Below, one piece after another: positions 10,282 through 23,002 of a DNA stretch of 53,334 bases. Origin of the DNA: Micractinium sp. NFX-FRZ (taxonomy: Eukaryota; Chlorophyta; Trebouxiophyceae; Chlorellales; Chlorellaceae). Location: NCBI GenBank assembly GCA_029339195.1, contig JAPTJF010000433.1, forward strand, positions 1 to 53,334, given 5' to 3'. The first letter of the stretch is position 1; each line of letters begins with the position of its first letter. Position numbers and translations under genes: made by a program. The notes below the pieces were generated by a model. That model saw only the letters and a program-made list of their open reading frames with translations, made no database searches and had not been told where the DNA came from.

Positions 10282-13200
10282 TCATGCAGCCGGCTTCTTG
10301 GGCGTGTCGATGAACCCCTGCTTGCGCCCCTCAAACCCGGCGCGCAGCAGCTTGTTCTCGCGCTGCACAGAGCCAGGGTGAGGGGGTGGGGGGTGCACTC
10401 ATCAGCCTAGACCAGCAGAAGTGGGGTGCAGGATCCGCGGGATACATGAGCAAGCGCATCGTGGCTGAACAGGCAGCGCCCTGGGGGGGCGCCGACGGCT
10501 GGCTGCACCCAAAAACTGCGTACATCAATCCATCCAGCCCTCACCCGCCCAGGTCAGCTGGTCTGTCCCACAGCAACCACGTACCTTCTGCTTCTTCTTG
10601 TCCTGCTTGGCCTTGACGCGGCTGTCAATGTTCTCACGCCGCCTGCAGAGCATGGGCAAAATAAGGGATGGGTGCTTGAGCCCAGGCTGCCCAGGCCTGC
10701 AAAGCGCACGCAGCAGGTGGCGCTCCTAGTAGCCTGCAAGCCTGGATTGTTCAGTGGCCACGCTGGCAGTGAGCAGTCCTCCCCAGGGTGGTCGAGGCCC
10801 AGCGCCCCCCCCCCCGCTCACTTCTGCTGCTTGGCCTGCTGCTCCCCCGCCTGGTGCTTCAGCCGGTCCTGCCAGGCAGCCGCCTTCTTCGCCTTCAGCT
10901 TCGCCTCCTGTGCAAGGGGGAGCGCGCGAGACAGGGAGGGAAGGAGGGGAGAGGATAGGCAGTGAGCATAGGACACGGCGGAGCGGAACAGCATAGATCG
11001 TGGCGCTGGGTGATGCCGCCATTTGGCAGCTGCCCAGCAGCTGCGACTGGCAGTCGACTGCTGCCCCGCTCGTCTGGCAGGCAGCACCCGCAGCCGTGCA
11101 CCCCCGGTGGCCGCCTGCACGACTCGCGCCTCATGCGGCCCCGGCCCGACCTGCACCCTACCCGCCGAGCCCCTCCCACAGCCTGCCCGCTCAGCACACC
11201 CACCCCACCCCACCTTTTTGAGGCTCTTCTTCAGCAGGCGCGGGTCGTCCAGCACCTTGTCGCCCTTGGCACGCTGCAGCGCGGCACCCCACGCCTCCTT
11301 CTGCAGCTGAGCCTGCATAGCGCGGCGGGGCAGGGCAGGGCAGGCCAAACACAACAGTGATATGAGAGGGCTGGACAGTGTACTGGCGGCATGCATGGGA
11401 AGCAGCAGGCAAAGCAGCAGGACACAAGGTGGGAACTCCCCCGCACATGCATACTCCCGCCCACGAGTGCACGCCCGCAGCGCAGGCCTCACCTTGCCCT
11501 CCTGCGTAGCCGCCAGCTCGGGGGCAATCGCCTGCTTCTCCTGCGCCGCCTCCAGCAGCTGCTGCTTGGACTGCTTGCGCGGCTTCTTCTTCTGCTGCCG
11601 CGGATCTGCGGCAGCGCAGGGGGGCGGGCAGGGGGGAGGAGGGCAGCCGTCAGCGACACATGAAAATCGCCCACCCAATGCCACTGCAGCAGCAGGCATT
11701 GCCAGAGATGCAGGCCGTCGATCCAGCACACGTGGCGAGGTCGTCCAATGAACTTGGCCCACTGCACTTGCTGCGAAACAAACTTGAGCATGTTGCCCCC
11801 CCAGCACCAAATCCAGCTGTGCCCCGGCGCTTCAGCGACGCCACACAGCCGGCAGCACTGCACCCGCTGCCCCCCTTCTGGGCCCGCGGCTCTCCCCACC
11901 TGATCCAAAGTCGAGCTTGTTGAAAGCAAGGGAGGCATCCGCCTCGCCGCCGCCACCCTCGCCCTGTTGCCGCTTCTGCTTGTGCTGCTTGTGCTGCTGC
12001 TGGCCGCCTGCAGGCGAGGCCGCTGCTTTCGCAGCTGCTGCGTGCTGCTGCTGCTCGCCGCTGCCTGCCGCTTTCCGCTTCTGCCCCGTCACCTTCTTGC
12101 GCCCCTCCTGCAGGCTCTTGTCCCGCCACTCCTTGGCGTCCCGCGCACTGGCTGCCTGCTCCTCCGCCTTGCGCTGCTTGCGCATGTCCTGCGGGTGGCG
12201 GGCAGGGGTGAGAGGCGTTGGGTTTGCAGGAGCCAGTGGGGGGGCAATTGTAGGCATGGCCGGCACATGCCACAGGAGCCTGCTTGAGGCTCCCCACAAT
12301 AGTAGAGCAGGCAGCAATGGGAGGCAGGAGCACAGGCGTGGCAGCAGTGAGAAAAGCGCGCGGCAGGCCCGGCCCGCCCTTCACGCACTGCCTGACATCC
12401 ATGCCAGGCTGTGCTGCTGCCGGACCAGGAAAGTCAGACACCCCTCACCTCCAGCTTCTTCTGCAGCCTCTCCTTCAGCTCCTCACGGCTGGCAGGCTTG
12501 GCTGCAGCAAGGCAAAGGGGCAGCAGTCGAGCGGCAGTGAGCACTGCATCAGGAGGCAGCCCTCGCTCGCAGGCACGCGCAGCGGGACGGCATGCTTCCC
12601 AGCTGCCCTGCTTCCGTGCCAGGTGCATACAGCATGCAAACAGGCGTGCACACCTGACAGGCATTGCATGGGCAGGCGGCCAGGCACCGTCCCCCCTTGC
12701 TCACATGAGATGGCAAGTTGCCCAACTGCCGTGCCCGCCGGCCCCTGCTGCTGCCCGCCCTGCTGCGCTTGCTGCCCGTTTTGCCGCCGCTGCCGTGGCG
12801 CCCCCTCCTCCTCATCGCTGCCGCTGTCATCCCCCTCGTCGTCATCGGACTCATCCTCGCTGTCCCCTGCCGCATGCCCATTCTGCTGCTGCCGCTCCTG
12901 CTGCTCCCGAGCTGCCGCCTCCTTCTGCAGCGCCAGCGTGCCCTTGGCCTGGTCGGGGTCCAGCTTGGTGCGCTTGGCCGCCTTGTACTGCTGCTTAAAT
13001 GCCGCCTTGGCCTCGTCCCGGGCGCTCTTCTTCATGTACTTGAGGTTCACCTGGCGGGAGGGAGGCCCAGGGACAGGGGGACGCGGTGAGGCGGTGCGAG
13101 GCGGCTGGGTGCACTGTGTCAACACACAGGGTTGATGGGGGCTTTCAAGAAGCGTGCTTGCAGGCCGCCGCCTCTGACCGTAATGAAACCCAGCACATGC

Positions 13201-13387
13201 AGTTCCTGCAAAGACAACAGGCACGGCGCTCGGTGGAAGTAGTCACCGCCCCTCCCCTGCTCCGCCCCGCCCTCCACCGTTCCCGCAGCCGCACCATGTC
13301 CTCCGACCCCGCATTCAGGTAGTACTTTGCGGGCACCAGGTCCACCAGGTGGTCAAAGAAGCGGGAGTGGGAGGCGAGGGCCTCCAT
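10282..13387 (-). CDS. SURF6: SURF6/Rrp14-family ribosome-biogenesis protein
   Basis: Nucleolar factor of the SURF6 (yeast Rrp14) family, which binds nucleic acid and is needed for pre-rRNA processing. Nine exons (13295-13387, 12705-13050, 12449-12501, 11900-12188, 11493-11605, 11214-11312, 10822-10907, 10585-10642, 10282-10362) give about 405 aa. Family landmarks are in the expected order: HSRFFDHLVDLVPAKYYL at the N-terminus, KKSARDEAKAAFKQQYK, an acidic Asp/Glu/Ser patch, KPASREELKERLQKKLE, SLAFNKLDFG, then a very Lys/Gln-rich helical C-terminal region ending RAGFEGRKQGFID. The highly charged, low-complexity middle is Gln/Ala-expanded compared with animal SURF6. It shares a 445-bp divergent promoter region with the EngB gene. 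Confidence 0.9.
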
Positions 13388-13832
13388 GGCTGCGTGCTGC
13401 AGGACAGGCGGGCGCGGAACGGTCGGTCAGGCAAGTGGCGGCGGCAGGGGCCGGAGCATGCGGGATGCAGTCGGCGCCGCTGCTGCAGCGCTCAGAAGAT
13501 GCGTGGCACAGGTAAAAGACGGCGCTTGGCCCGCTCCAGCAGCCGGGAGAGCACCAAGGGATGCACCAGTCTCAAGAGGGCCGCATGCACTGCGCTCACC
13601 TGCCGCAAGGTGTCAGATGACCTGTGCAGACAGTCGGAATATGCAGGGCCGAGGGGCGACAGGGCTGCGCCAAGCGCAATGCATGGCGCTTTCCACAGCA
13701 AATTCCGCCGCCTAGCGAGCCGCAAACCGACCCTCTCAGCGAGGTAACTCGTCTTAACGATTCAACTTACCGTTCCACATAGCCCAACTGGTCTCCTTTG
13801 TGAGCGCGCGCGGTTTGCTCCGCCACAGCCCT
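13388..13832. promoter_or_regulatory. Divergent promoter region, SURF6 / EngB
   Basis: 445 bases between two start codons pointing away from each other, so it must carry both promoters and 5' UTRs. I see no clear TATA box. A cytosolic and an organellar translation-related gene flank it, so a bidirectional, co-regulated promoter is plausible but unproven. Confidence 0.55.
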
Positions 13833-16586
13833 ATGTCGGCGCTCTTGCCGCAGCTGCTGCGGCTTGCAAAGCAGTGTCAGTGCTCATGGGCACGTCCTGC
13901 TCCCGTGGGAGCCCTTCGAGGTGGTGTCACAGCGGCGGTGACTGGCGGCGGCGCGCTTCTGCTGCCACGCCCGGCACCGGTTCCCTGCCTGCGGCACAGC
14001 AGCAGCGCTGCTGCCAGCAGTAGCAGCGTGAGCAGCAGCAGCAGCACTTCTTCTGCAGCCCCGCGCCGGCAGCGGCGGCGAGCAGTGGTGGCCGCTGCAG
14101 GGCGGCGCGGCGGCAACCTGTTCGTCGACGACTCGGCGGCTGCCAAAGCTGGGCGGGGGCGCAGCAGCAATGACGACCTCTCCGCAGCTGTGAGTGGATT
14201 TGATGTGATATTCTGTGCTATGAAGCAATTGAATGGGTCTATGGCATGCGTTTTGCATGAATGCCGGCTCAACAGCATGCCGCCTCCACCTGCACCCACT
14301 CCAACCCTCGGGGCCCCTGCCGCCTCCGGCCTGCAGGAGATTTTCGACAGCAGCCGCTTCAACTACGATTCAGACGAGGATGATGACGCTGAGGAGGCAG
14401 AGGAAGAGGGGGCAGCTGAGGAGGCACTGCGGCAGCTGCAGCAGGCGGCAGAGCAGCAGCAACTGCAGGAGCAGGAAGAGAGTGAGGAGGAGGAGGGCGC
14501 GCCGGTGGACTTTGTGCTGCCGCCGCCACGTGGCGTGCGCGTGAAGACTGCCGAGTTCGTGAAGAGCAGCGTCAACGTGGAACAGTGCCCGCCGGCGCGC
14601 TTCCCAGAGTTTGCAGGCGAGGCGCTGCGGGGTTTGGGGCGCTGTGTGGGAGGGGTGCGAGGGTGTGGCGGGGAGGATCCCTGGGTGCTGCAATTGCTGG
14701 GATGTCGAGAGACGGCAGTGGCCTGCCTCTCCATTGTGATTCAAGGTTGCAGCCCTTGCCTCCAACCACAGGCTGCATATTTTGAGGGGGCCGGCAGCAC
14801 GCTGCTGTGTGCATCTGCCAGCCTGCTGCCCCTCTGGCCCCCGCGGGACTGGCCTCACTGAACTCTCCTGCCGCCCCCTCTGTTGCCCCGTTCAGTGATT
14901 GGGCGCTCCAATGTGGGAAAGTCCAGCCTCATCAACATGCTCACCGGCCGCAACTCGCTGGCAATGGTCTCAAAGACACCAGGTGGGTGGGCTGGCGGGT
15001 GGGGGGCTCAGCAGCGCCTGCAAGTCGAGGCCGTAGCGATGCAGATGCGGTGTGCATGCTGTGCGTTCGGGGGGGGGGGGGGATGCCATATTCTGTGGTG
15101 CGCTCATGGTTTCCTGGCACTGACGTGCGCGTGCGCACTACACCAGCTACATGCTGTGTCTTGCCCCAGGCTTGGACATCCGCCGTTCTCCGGCTGCCCC
15201 CCCATGCCCACTGCCCTGGCCCTCACCTACCCTTTCCCAGCCTCCCCACAGTCTCTGCTCTCTTATGCATCTGCGCCCGCCCCCTCCTGACCCCACATCC
15301 GCTATCTCAGCAATGCCACCCCTCTCCCCCGCCACTCTGTGTGTGCAGGCAAGACGCGGTGCATCAACCACTTCATCATCAACGGGGCCTGGTACCTGGT
15401 CGACCTGCCGGGTTACGGGTGCGCTGGGTTGGGGGGCGGACAGGTGCATACGCAAGGCAGTCCAGCCAGTCGTGAAGCCACCAGCGAGCCGCAGGCCGGG
15501 GTGTACAGTTGACCAGCGGCGATACGCGAGTGTGTGGTGGCGGCACATCAAGTTGCCTCCTCGATATGCTGCCTGTGCTGTAGCGGCTCCCATGCTGCCC
15601 TGCATTGTAACGTTTGTGAAGCGCGCCACGCTGACGCTCTGCTCCTCGCCCTGTGCACCTCTCCCCGTGGGCCCCGCCTGGCCCCTGCAGGTATGCGCGC
15701 ACCAGCAAGGGCAACGTGGTGGAGTGGAACCGCTTCACCCGGGAGTACTTCACGGAGCGGGACACGCTGGTCACGTGAGCGCGTGGGGGGGGCGTTGCTA
15801 GGCCATGGTACTGCCGCGGGGTGCAGGGCTTGGAAGCGCGGGGCGGATGAGGGCAAGCAGGCAGGGGGGCTGGTCGCCTGGAGGGAGGGAGGGAGGGTGG
15901 ACAGGCATGCATTCTGTGAACGAGCGGACAAGGTCTCCAAGGGCCATGCTCGCTGTGATCCCTGCACACACTGCCTGCACGCCCACTCGAAATGTCCGCT
16001 CCCCTGCTGCCTGCAGCGTGCTGCTGCTGGTGGACGCCAGCATCCCGCCCATGGCCCTGGATGTGTCCTGCGCAGCCTGGTTTGCCGAGGCAGAGGTGCG
16101 CTGGGGCTGATGCAGAAGGGGGAGCAGTGGGGCGGCAGAGGCGGGATGTCCATCGCTGCTGTGCGTTTTGGAGGCACCTGGGGCAGCGCAGTTGTGGGGC
16201 ACTGTTGGCGGTGCAATCAGGCCACCCGCCCTGCCCCACTGCTGCCTGTACCATTGACAAGATGTAGCGGGGCTTCCAGGACCCCACCTGGATCTGAGGC
16301 ACCCCCTTCTTCAATTGCACGTGCTGTCTGCCTGCCCCACCCCACCCCACCCTGCCCCGCGCAGATCCCCTTCACCATCGTGTTCACCAAGCTGGACAAG
16401 CGCAAGAAGGGGCTCTCGCCTGCAGATGACAACATTGCCGCGTTTGAGGCAAAGGTGGAGGAGGCGTGCGGGTACGCGCCGCCCACCATCCGTACATCCA
16501 GCAAGAGTGGCAAGGGGAAGAACGAGCTGCTTGCGCATGTGGCGCAGCTGCGCGACTTTTTCAACAAGCAGCGCCACGGGATGTGA
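13833..16586 (+). CDS. engB: EngB/YihA-family organellar GTPase (ribosome assembly)
   Basis: Seven exons (13833-14189, 14337-14616, 14896-14982, 15349-15418, 15691-15774, 16017-16095, 16365-16586) encode about 392 aa. The C-terminal ~200 residues are a complete EngB GTPase: G1 GRSNVGKS, G3 DLPGYG, G4 TKLD, G5-like TSSKSGKGK, with the family end LRDFFNKQ. In bacteria EngB (YsxC/YihA) helps assemble the 50S subunit; nuclear copies in plants and algae act in plastids or mitochondria. The first ~90 residues are Ser/Ala/Arg-rich without acidic residues, like a transit peptide. An acidic Glu/Gln-rich linker follows (about residues 125-175), absent from bacterial EngB. The intron before the G1 motif needs a GC donor (14617), giving PEFA-VIGRSN as in homologues. 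A TGTAA signal follows at 16641. Confidence 0.93.
15069..15082 (+). repeat. G14 homopolymer in EngB intron 3
   Basis: Fourteen consecutive G residues inside an intron, 87 bases after the donor. It may be polymorphic or a sequencing weak spot. Confidence 0.9.
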
Positions 16587-17248
16587 GCAGTCGCACTGTG
16601 TGTATGGCATGATTCAACGAGGAGCAGCACCCAAAACCTCTGTAAACTAGATTTCGGATACTGTGCGCCAGTGGTTCTGGTGGGCAGTCCCCTGGCTCTG
16701 TTGTCCAGCAGCTCGGCGCTCCTGCTGCTGCTCCCGCCGCCTGTACCTCGGGCGGTGTACTGCTTGAGCACTGCGCGCCATCTGCTGCGCTGTATCGCGT
16801 GTTGCCACCACCAGCACACTCCTTCTCTCCCCGTCGAAGCACATAGAGCGGCTGGTAGGCTGCAGAGCTCGTCGCCGTCCCATCAGCTGTGCGGCTGTCG
16901 CGCGAACGGACTCGCGACACTCAAGCTGGTTTCCGACACACACAAGGAGCTTATTTACTGCACAGCGGCGTGCCTGGTGCGTTGCACTTGAACGTCAGCC
17001 AGACCTGCCCGGTGCGCGAGGCGTGTAGCACCGCCGTTTGTGCTGCCTTTGGCAATCAGCCACCAGCAAAGCGCTGCTGCGTGCCTGCGCTGCCGCTCCC
17101 AACACGCCACCTCTGCTCAGCCTCCCGCCGCTCCCAGGCCCACGGTATTGTGGGGCGTTGCTGCCAGGGGTGCTCTGCTGTGCAGCAATCTCAGCAATGT
17201 GCTTCCCGTACCTTACCTCTTTTAGAATTTGCAGGTCGCCCTGGACAC
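16587..17248. other. Intergenic: EngB 3' flank and PWWP gene promoter
   Basis: About 660 bases between two same-strand genes. The EngB poly(A) signal is at 16641-16645. No other gene-like feature is supported. Confidence 0.6.
16641..16645 (+). terminator. TGTAA poly(A) signal for EngB gene
   Basis: TGTAA lies 55 bases past the EngB stop codon, a typical chlorophyte arrangement. Confidence 0.6.
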
Positions 17249-20200
17249 ATGCAGCCCGCCCGCCCGCCTGGCCAGCCGGGTGGCGGCTCTGGCGTGCCGA
17301 TGGCGGCGGTGCCCATGACCTTCCCCATGGTGCAGAACATCAACACGCTCAGCGAGCTGAGGTGAGGCCAGACGACGCTGCCTAGGAAAACAGGGCAGGA
17401 ATGCACAGCCCGTGTATGCAGTGCCACTGTGCATGCGGATGGACTGCCTGCTGGGCTGTGGGGCAGCGCAAACACGCCACAGCCGCACGTTTTCCTCGCC
17501 TGAACCGCTGGCCCCTCCCGCCTTCCTGGACTGCAGTGGCATCCCGGTGCATGTGCTGGGCAACCCTGCCATGCAGCTGGCAGCGCAGCAGCTGGTGGCG
17601 CAACGGATGGTGCAGCAGCAGCTGCTTGCCGGCGGGCAGGTGCGGCCCGCAGGCATGATGCCGGCTGCCCAGATGCTGGCGCTGCAGCAGGCCCAGCAGG
17701 CGCAGATGCAGCAGCGCCTGGCAGCCGCCTCTGGCGCCACTCCTGCGACCGGCAAGAAGGGAGCTGCGGGCGGCAAGAAGCGTGGGCGGCCTTCGGCAGC
17801 TGCAGCAGCGGCAGCAGCAGCCACGGCGGCCGCCACGCCCGCGTGGGCTGTCGCACCTATGCAGCCCATCAACCCTGTTGCCGACCCTGGCGGTGAGTGC
17901 CGCTTGCACTGCATTGTGTGAATTGCCTGCCCACGCTTACCCTGCCTTCCATATGCTGCAGCTATTCGAATGCGCTGTCACAAAGCGAGTATACACCGGG
18001 TGTCCTGCCCCCCTCCTGCCCCCACCCCGGCTATCGCATCACCATCTCCCGTGCCTGCTTCCTGGTCCCTGCCCACCGCACCCCCGTTCCCTTAACACAC
18101 GCCTGCCCTGCGTTGCTGCTGCAGGCAAGGTGGTGTGGGCCAAGGTGGGCAGCTACCCCTGGTGGCCCGCCAAGATGCTTGACCCGCAGCGAGACCTCTC
18201 CTTCCCTCCAGACGCCGACCCGCCGCGCCCCACCTCCATGCCCATCCGGTGAGTGTTTGCTGCAGCCAGGGCAATAAAGGGTGGTTGTGTGCCGTGTTCA
18301 CTGCAGGAAAGGGCCAGCCTGGAGTGTCCCTGACACGATGGTACAGCTACGTTGTGGTGTATGTCGTGCGTGCTTGATGCCAGCATGTTTTGCCCACCGC
18401 TCACCTTCCTGCACCGGGCGCGTGCTCGATTTTTTAATCTCCCTGCCTGCCCGCCATCCCGTCTGCCTGTTGTCCTTCTCACTGCACATGCGCCTCCTTC
18501 CTGCAGCTTCTTTGGCACATTCGAGTTCCAGTGGATTGGCAGCAAGCGGCAGCTGATGGATTGGGATGAGGTGGGAGCAGCCTGCTGGCTGGCGCGTGCA
18601 GCCCGCCTGTCTTCCCCTGCCCTGCACCTACCCTGAGCCTGCCGTTCTGCTGCCCTGCTCTGCTCTCTCTGCATTCTTGCATTCGCTACTGGACCTGCAT
18701 TCTCCTTTCCCCTTCCGTTGCTGTTCAGGCCGCAACCTGTGCCGCTTTGGTCTCACTCACAGACTGCCTGCTGTTGACACCTGCACTCGCTGTGCCGCTG
18801 CCTCGTTGTGCTGCAGGGCTTTGAGCAGTTCAGCCGCGAGTGCGACCAGGCATCGTTCAAGGCGGCCATTGAGGAAGTGCAGCGCTACAAGGACACAGGT
18901 GAGGCCCACGTGCTGCCCTGGTTTGGGGGATGCGCCGTGCTGCTGCCAGGGCCGCTGACTCCCATGCGCATGCATACAAAGTGGAGCGACACGGGTATGT
19001 TCATCGAGCACAGATCTGTTTTGCCCCTGTGCTGCTGCACTTTGTGGAGGACACGAGCTTGGCACACCTCCCAGCCATGGTCAGCTGTGACGGTTGGTGG
19101 GAGCTCTCGACCCCCTGGGCACGCTCGGATCCCCATATTCCTGACCCCTGCTGCCCTCTTCACCCCCACCCGCAAACCCCACCCACAACCACCCCACAGG
19201 CAAGCTGCCCGACGTCTTCTACACCACCCCAGAGCCCGAGAAGCCCAAGGCTAAGGCACGCGGCAAAAAGCGGGCGCGCACCGCTGCGGGTGAGTCAGCG
19301 TGGCAACAAGGAAGCGTGGGTTGGTTTGGAAGGCGAGAGAGTGCAGGTGGTCTACGAAGAGCGGTGCCTGCGCTCCCCTGGTCTGTGGCCATGTCAGCCC
19401 CTCTGCCAGCATGGGCCCACCTCTTGACATGGGCCCAATTGCCAAGGCACAACACACCAAGCCCGCCTTCTCTGCCGACTCCCTGTGGCCGCTCCACAGA
19501 TGCGGCTGACCTGACAGCAGCAGCAGCAGCTGCCGGGGTGGCTGCGGCAGCCAGCAAGCTGCGGGCGGCAGGGCGTGTGGCAGAGCCTGCTGAAGACCGA
19601 GCCCCGATGGTGCAGCGAAGGCGCAAGCAACGGCTGCAGGTAAGCATGCCGGGGGTGCATGCTTGGGCACTGGGGCATGCAGGAGTTCTGGCAATTCAAC
19701 TGTTGGGAGTGTTGCGTGACGTGCCGGCAGCCACCCATTCTCTGGATCACCAGTGCATGCATACATATGGCTCATCGCCCCCGGGCCTGCCCTGCCTGCT
19801 TGCTTGCCCTGTGCAGGAACTGGGCCTGCTGCCGCCAGATGACAGCCCCTACACTGGCGGCCACGTGGCGCCCAACCCCCACCTGCTGCAGGCATGTTTG
19901 GTGGTATGTTGCATTGGTGTCTGGTGTGCAGGAGGGCTGGGGTTTGAGTCGGAACCGGCAAGCATTGAGTGTGAGCGCTGCAGCACGTGCGGCTCAGTGC
20001 GCACTGCAGTAGGCATCAGCACCAGGGCTGACCACCAAACGTAACACGCCTGTGCTGCCCTGACCCTCTCCGACTGCAGTGCGAGGAGCAGTGGCGGCAG
20101 CAGTATGCAGGCGTGATTGAGGAGCACCGGCAGCAGGAAGCCGAAGTGGCGCAGCGCCGGGCAGCAGCTCGAGAAGCAGCAGAGGCAGCCGCCAGGGAGA

Positions 20201-20415
20201 AAGCGGCAGCGGCGGAGGCTGCCAAGCAGGCGGCTGCTGCCGCTGCAACGGCGCACCCCATGCTGGCTCACATGCAGCAGCAGGCAGCGGCAGCAGGCGG
20301 GCAGCCAGCGATGCTGCAGCAGCTGGGGTTCATGCAGATGCAGCAGATGATGGCGATGCAGCAGGCAACCGGGGGAGCGGGGCTGCCCATGCTGCACCGA
20401 CCGGCAGGGCAGTAA
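17249..20415 (+). CDS. PWWP-domain protein with AT-hook
   Basis: Nine exons (17249-17361, 17537-17892, 18125-18248, 18507-18570, 18817-18898, 19200-19289, 19500-19639, 19817-19903, 20080-20415) give about 463 aa, with all phases consistent. The order is a Pro/Gln/Met-rich N-terminus, an AT-hook-like GGKKRGRPS near residue 125, polyAla, then a PWWP domain (GKVVWAKVGSYPWWPAKM, continued by FFGTFEFQWI after an intron and closing with a helix ending EVQRYKDTG), a basic KARGKKRAR stretch, and an Ala/Glu/Gln-rich C-terminal helix ending in a Gln/Met-rich tail. PWWP domains bind methylated histone tails plus DNA and AT-hooks bind the minor groove, so a chromatin reader or cofactor role is a firm family-level inference; the specific complex is unknown. 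No SET or methyltransferase domain is present. Confidence 0.92.
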
Positions 20416-20499
20416 AGTGCATTGACCGCCACATCTCCTGGTCTGCTTGCAGCGCAGTGCTTGCACCACCCTCGAGGTGATCCTGCAGCCTGATGCCTC

Positions 20500-20504
20500 T
20501 GTAA
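20500..20504 (+). terminator. TGTAA poly(A) signal for the PWWP gene
   Basis: TGTAA 85 bases after the PWWP stop, in the 263-bp convergent gap to the next minus-strand gene. Confidence 0.55.
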
Positions 20505-20678
20505 CCTTGCAAACTATGATCCTGGCACGCGACTTTATCGAGCGCGCCAAAAGATCCGAGCAGGGGGAGAGACAAGGTTGGGAGGGCAGCGCGCCTATGC
20601 AGCAAGTTGAGCAGGAAAGAAGAGTAAGCAAAAGGGGAAACCACCACATCGAACTGTTGAGCTGTGGAAGCAAGTACG

Positions 20679-22885
20679 TCACAGCTGCACGGGTGCAAAA
20701 GACGTGGGCGCGGGGCGAGCTGGCACTGGGCCGGCAGACGGCGCCACAGTGGCAGCCATGCGCAGCGCGGCCAGGGCGTGCTTCAGGCGCTCGCGGCCCG
20801 GCTGCTGCTCGTCAAAGTAGCCAGGCTGCAGGGTCCTGGTGCGTGCCTTCAGATCCGTGATGCAAGCCTGCACACCGCCTGCCTCTACTGCTGCTTCATA
20901 CACTTCTAGCATGAGATCCAGAGCGCGGTCGCCGCACTCCGCCTCCGCCCCCTCTGCCACAAGCACGTCGCCGTACTTGCTGAGCTCCCCCCACAGCACT
21001 CCTTTCCCCCCCATGGGTACCCAGAACAGGGGCCCATCCGGGCCATGCTGAAGCAGCTGGTCTGTGAAGAAGCCCGCCACCAGCACTATCAGCATGGAGC
21101 CCGTGGCAAGGCCGCCGCCGTTGGTCGTGTGGCAGTAGGTGGCCGCCTGGCAGGAGATGTACTGCAGCAGCAAAGTGCCAGATCAAGCATGCGAGGGGGC
21201 CAGGCAGCAAGTTTCGTGAATGGCTCGTTAGTGAGTGTTCCCCCAACCCCTCAATGCACCTCTCTCAAACATGATCTCCGCCATATCGCAACCCTCTCCT
21301 CCCCCAAAGCTCTGAGTATTTCATCAACCACTCACCATAGCTTGCAAATACTGAATCGTGGCTTGTCGGGAGGTGACTTCAGGGTGGGGGGAGGGGATGT
21401 GCATGACCGCCAGGAATTCCAACACCGGCATGCCTTTCCTGCTGAGCTGTGCAGGCGCCCAGCCCTGCCCAGGTGCTGCCTGCGGCGCAGGCTGCAAGGC
21501 GCCGCCACCGGCCAGCCCACCGGCAGCAGGTGGTGCACCCGCTGCCGCAAGCACCTCTGGCTGCTGCTGCGCCGGCAGCCCGCCGCCCCCAGGAGCTGGA
21601 GCACCAGGTGGTGCAGCTGCTGGATCAGGCAGCGGGCCACCGCCGCCGCCCAGAGCAGCGCCGGCACCCGCCGCAGCTGGCCTCTGCTGAGGCAGCACCT
21701 GCTCCTGCTCAGGCGCCATGCCATCCCCCTGCAGCAGGGCAGCACACGCTCAAGATGTCAGAACACTCAGCGTACCCGAGCCGGGGCGTGCTGTCACTGA
21801 AAGCACCCGCACGTATGAACCACAGGTATGGCAGCACCAGCACACACTACCGCCGTGTGAGGCAGCACCTGCACTGAGCAAGCACGCGAAAGACACAGCA
21901 CATGCAGGTTGAGTTGCGTGCTGCCTTACCGGCTCCCCTGCCGCCTCCAGGATCGCCTCCAGCTCGTGAATGCGCTGTTGGAACATGTTGGTCTTGTTGG
22001 CCAGCTCAGCCTTGGTGGCAGCCAGCTCAACCTGGGCACCGGCCAGCGCGGCGCCCAACAGGGAGACCTGCAGGGCGATTTGGTGGCAACGATGGTGCAA
22101 GGAGACGTGAGGCACAGGAAGGGAGGATTGGCAGGGGCGCTGGAGAAGACAAGCAGCCATGAGTGGCAAGATTGTGGCGAACGGCTGCAGAGGGCGATTT
22201 GCTGAGGCCCACAGTGCCCCCGCCCCGGCCCAGCCAGCACCCACCAACCTGCGCGGCATTGCCGCCGCTGCTGCCGCCAAACGGGGTGCTGACGAGGGTG
22301 CACAGAATGAATGTTAGCAGGCCGCTGACCAACCCGCCGAACATGAAGCTGATCAGGCCGCTGAGCAGGAGACTGAGGAGCCACCAGCCCAGGCGCTTGC
22401 CCTTGGCCGTGCCGCTGCCGCCGCGGCCGCTCACAGCCGCCGTACCCCCGCCGCCAGCTGCGCTGTCCCCAGCCGCCAGAGCCCCACCGCCGACCCCCTG
22501 CCGCTGCATCTGCGCCGAGCCATCTCCTGTGCTTTCTGGCACCTGCACCAGCGCGCATGACGTCGTGAGTGAAACGAGGTTTCGTGTCCTGCGCGTCGAG
22601 CAGCCCCAGCCTGCACCCCAAGTGCCGCAAACTGAACTTGAAGTTGCGGAGGCCAGTTCACGAGCGCATCGCAACGCGCAGGGGCAGGCAGCGCACCTCC
22701 TCAAGCCGCAGCAAGCTGAAGGGCTCCATTGTCACCAGCTCCTTGGCAACATCTACGGACGTTTCGCGGCCAGCGGCATACCGCATGGCATGCCGCCACG
22801 CCCTCCCCGGCGGCCCAGCTGCGTCCCCGCCATTGGTCGCGATGGCCTGCCAGCCAGGGCCGCTTGCCACTTTGATGCTGCCCAT
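20679..22885 (-). CDS. Unrecognised membrane protein with hydrophobic hairpin and coiled coil
   Basis: Five exons (22697-22885, 22249-22542, 21930-22067, 21336-21728, 20679-21161), every one a whole number of codons and every intron phase 0, give about 498 aa. In order: a soluble N-terminus, a Gly/Ser-rich linker, a long hydrophobic stretch starting RLGWWLLSLLLSGLISFMFG that is long enough for a two-helix hairpin (about residues 115-145), a 46-residue exon that reads as coiled coil (VELAATKAELANKTNMFQQR), a Pro/Gly/Gln-rich linker, and a C-terminal domain with a weaker hydrophobic segment (GSMLIVLVAGFF). I do not recognise the family. It may be an organelle or ER membrane tether, but that is a guess. 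An in-frame Met upstream could lengthen the N-terminus; 22885 is chosen because the palindromic promoter-like element lies just above it. Confidence 0.7.
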
Positions 22886-23002
22886 TAAGAAACAGACAAT
22901 CGGTCGACAACGCCAAGACAAGGAAGAGAAGCCGTGCCCATGCTTTTGCCAGCTGTCGCAGCGCAGCGCTCGGGGGCGGCGGCGGCGGCTCATGCCAGTG
23001 CC

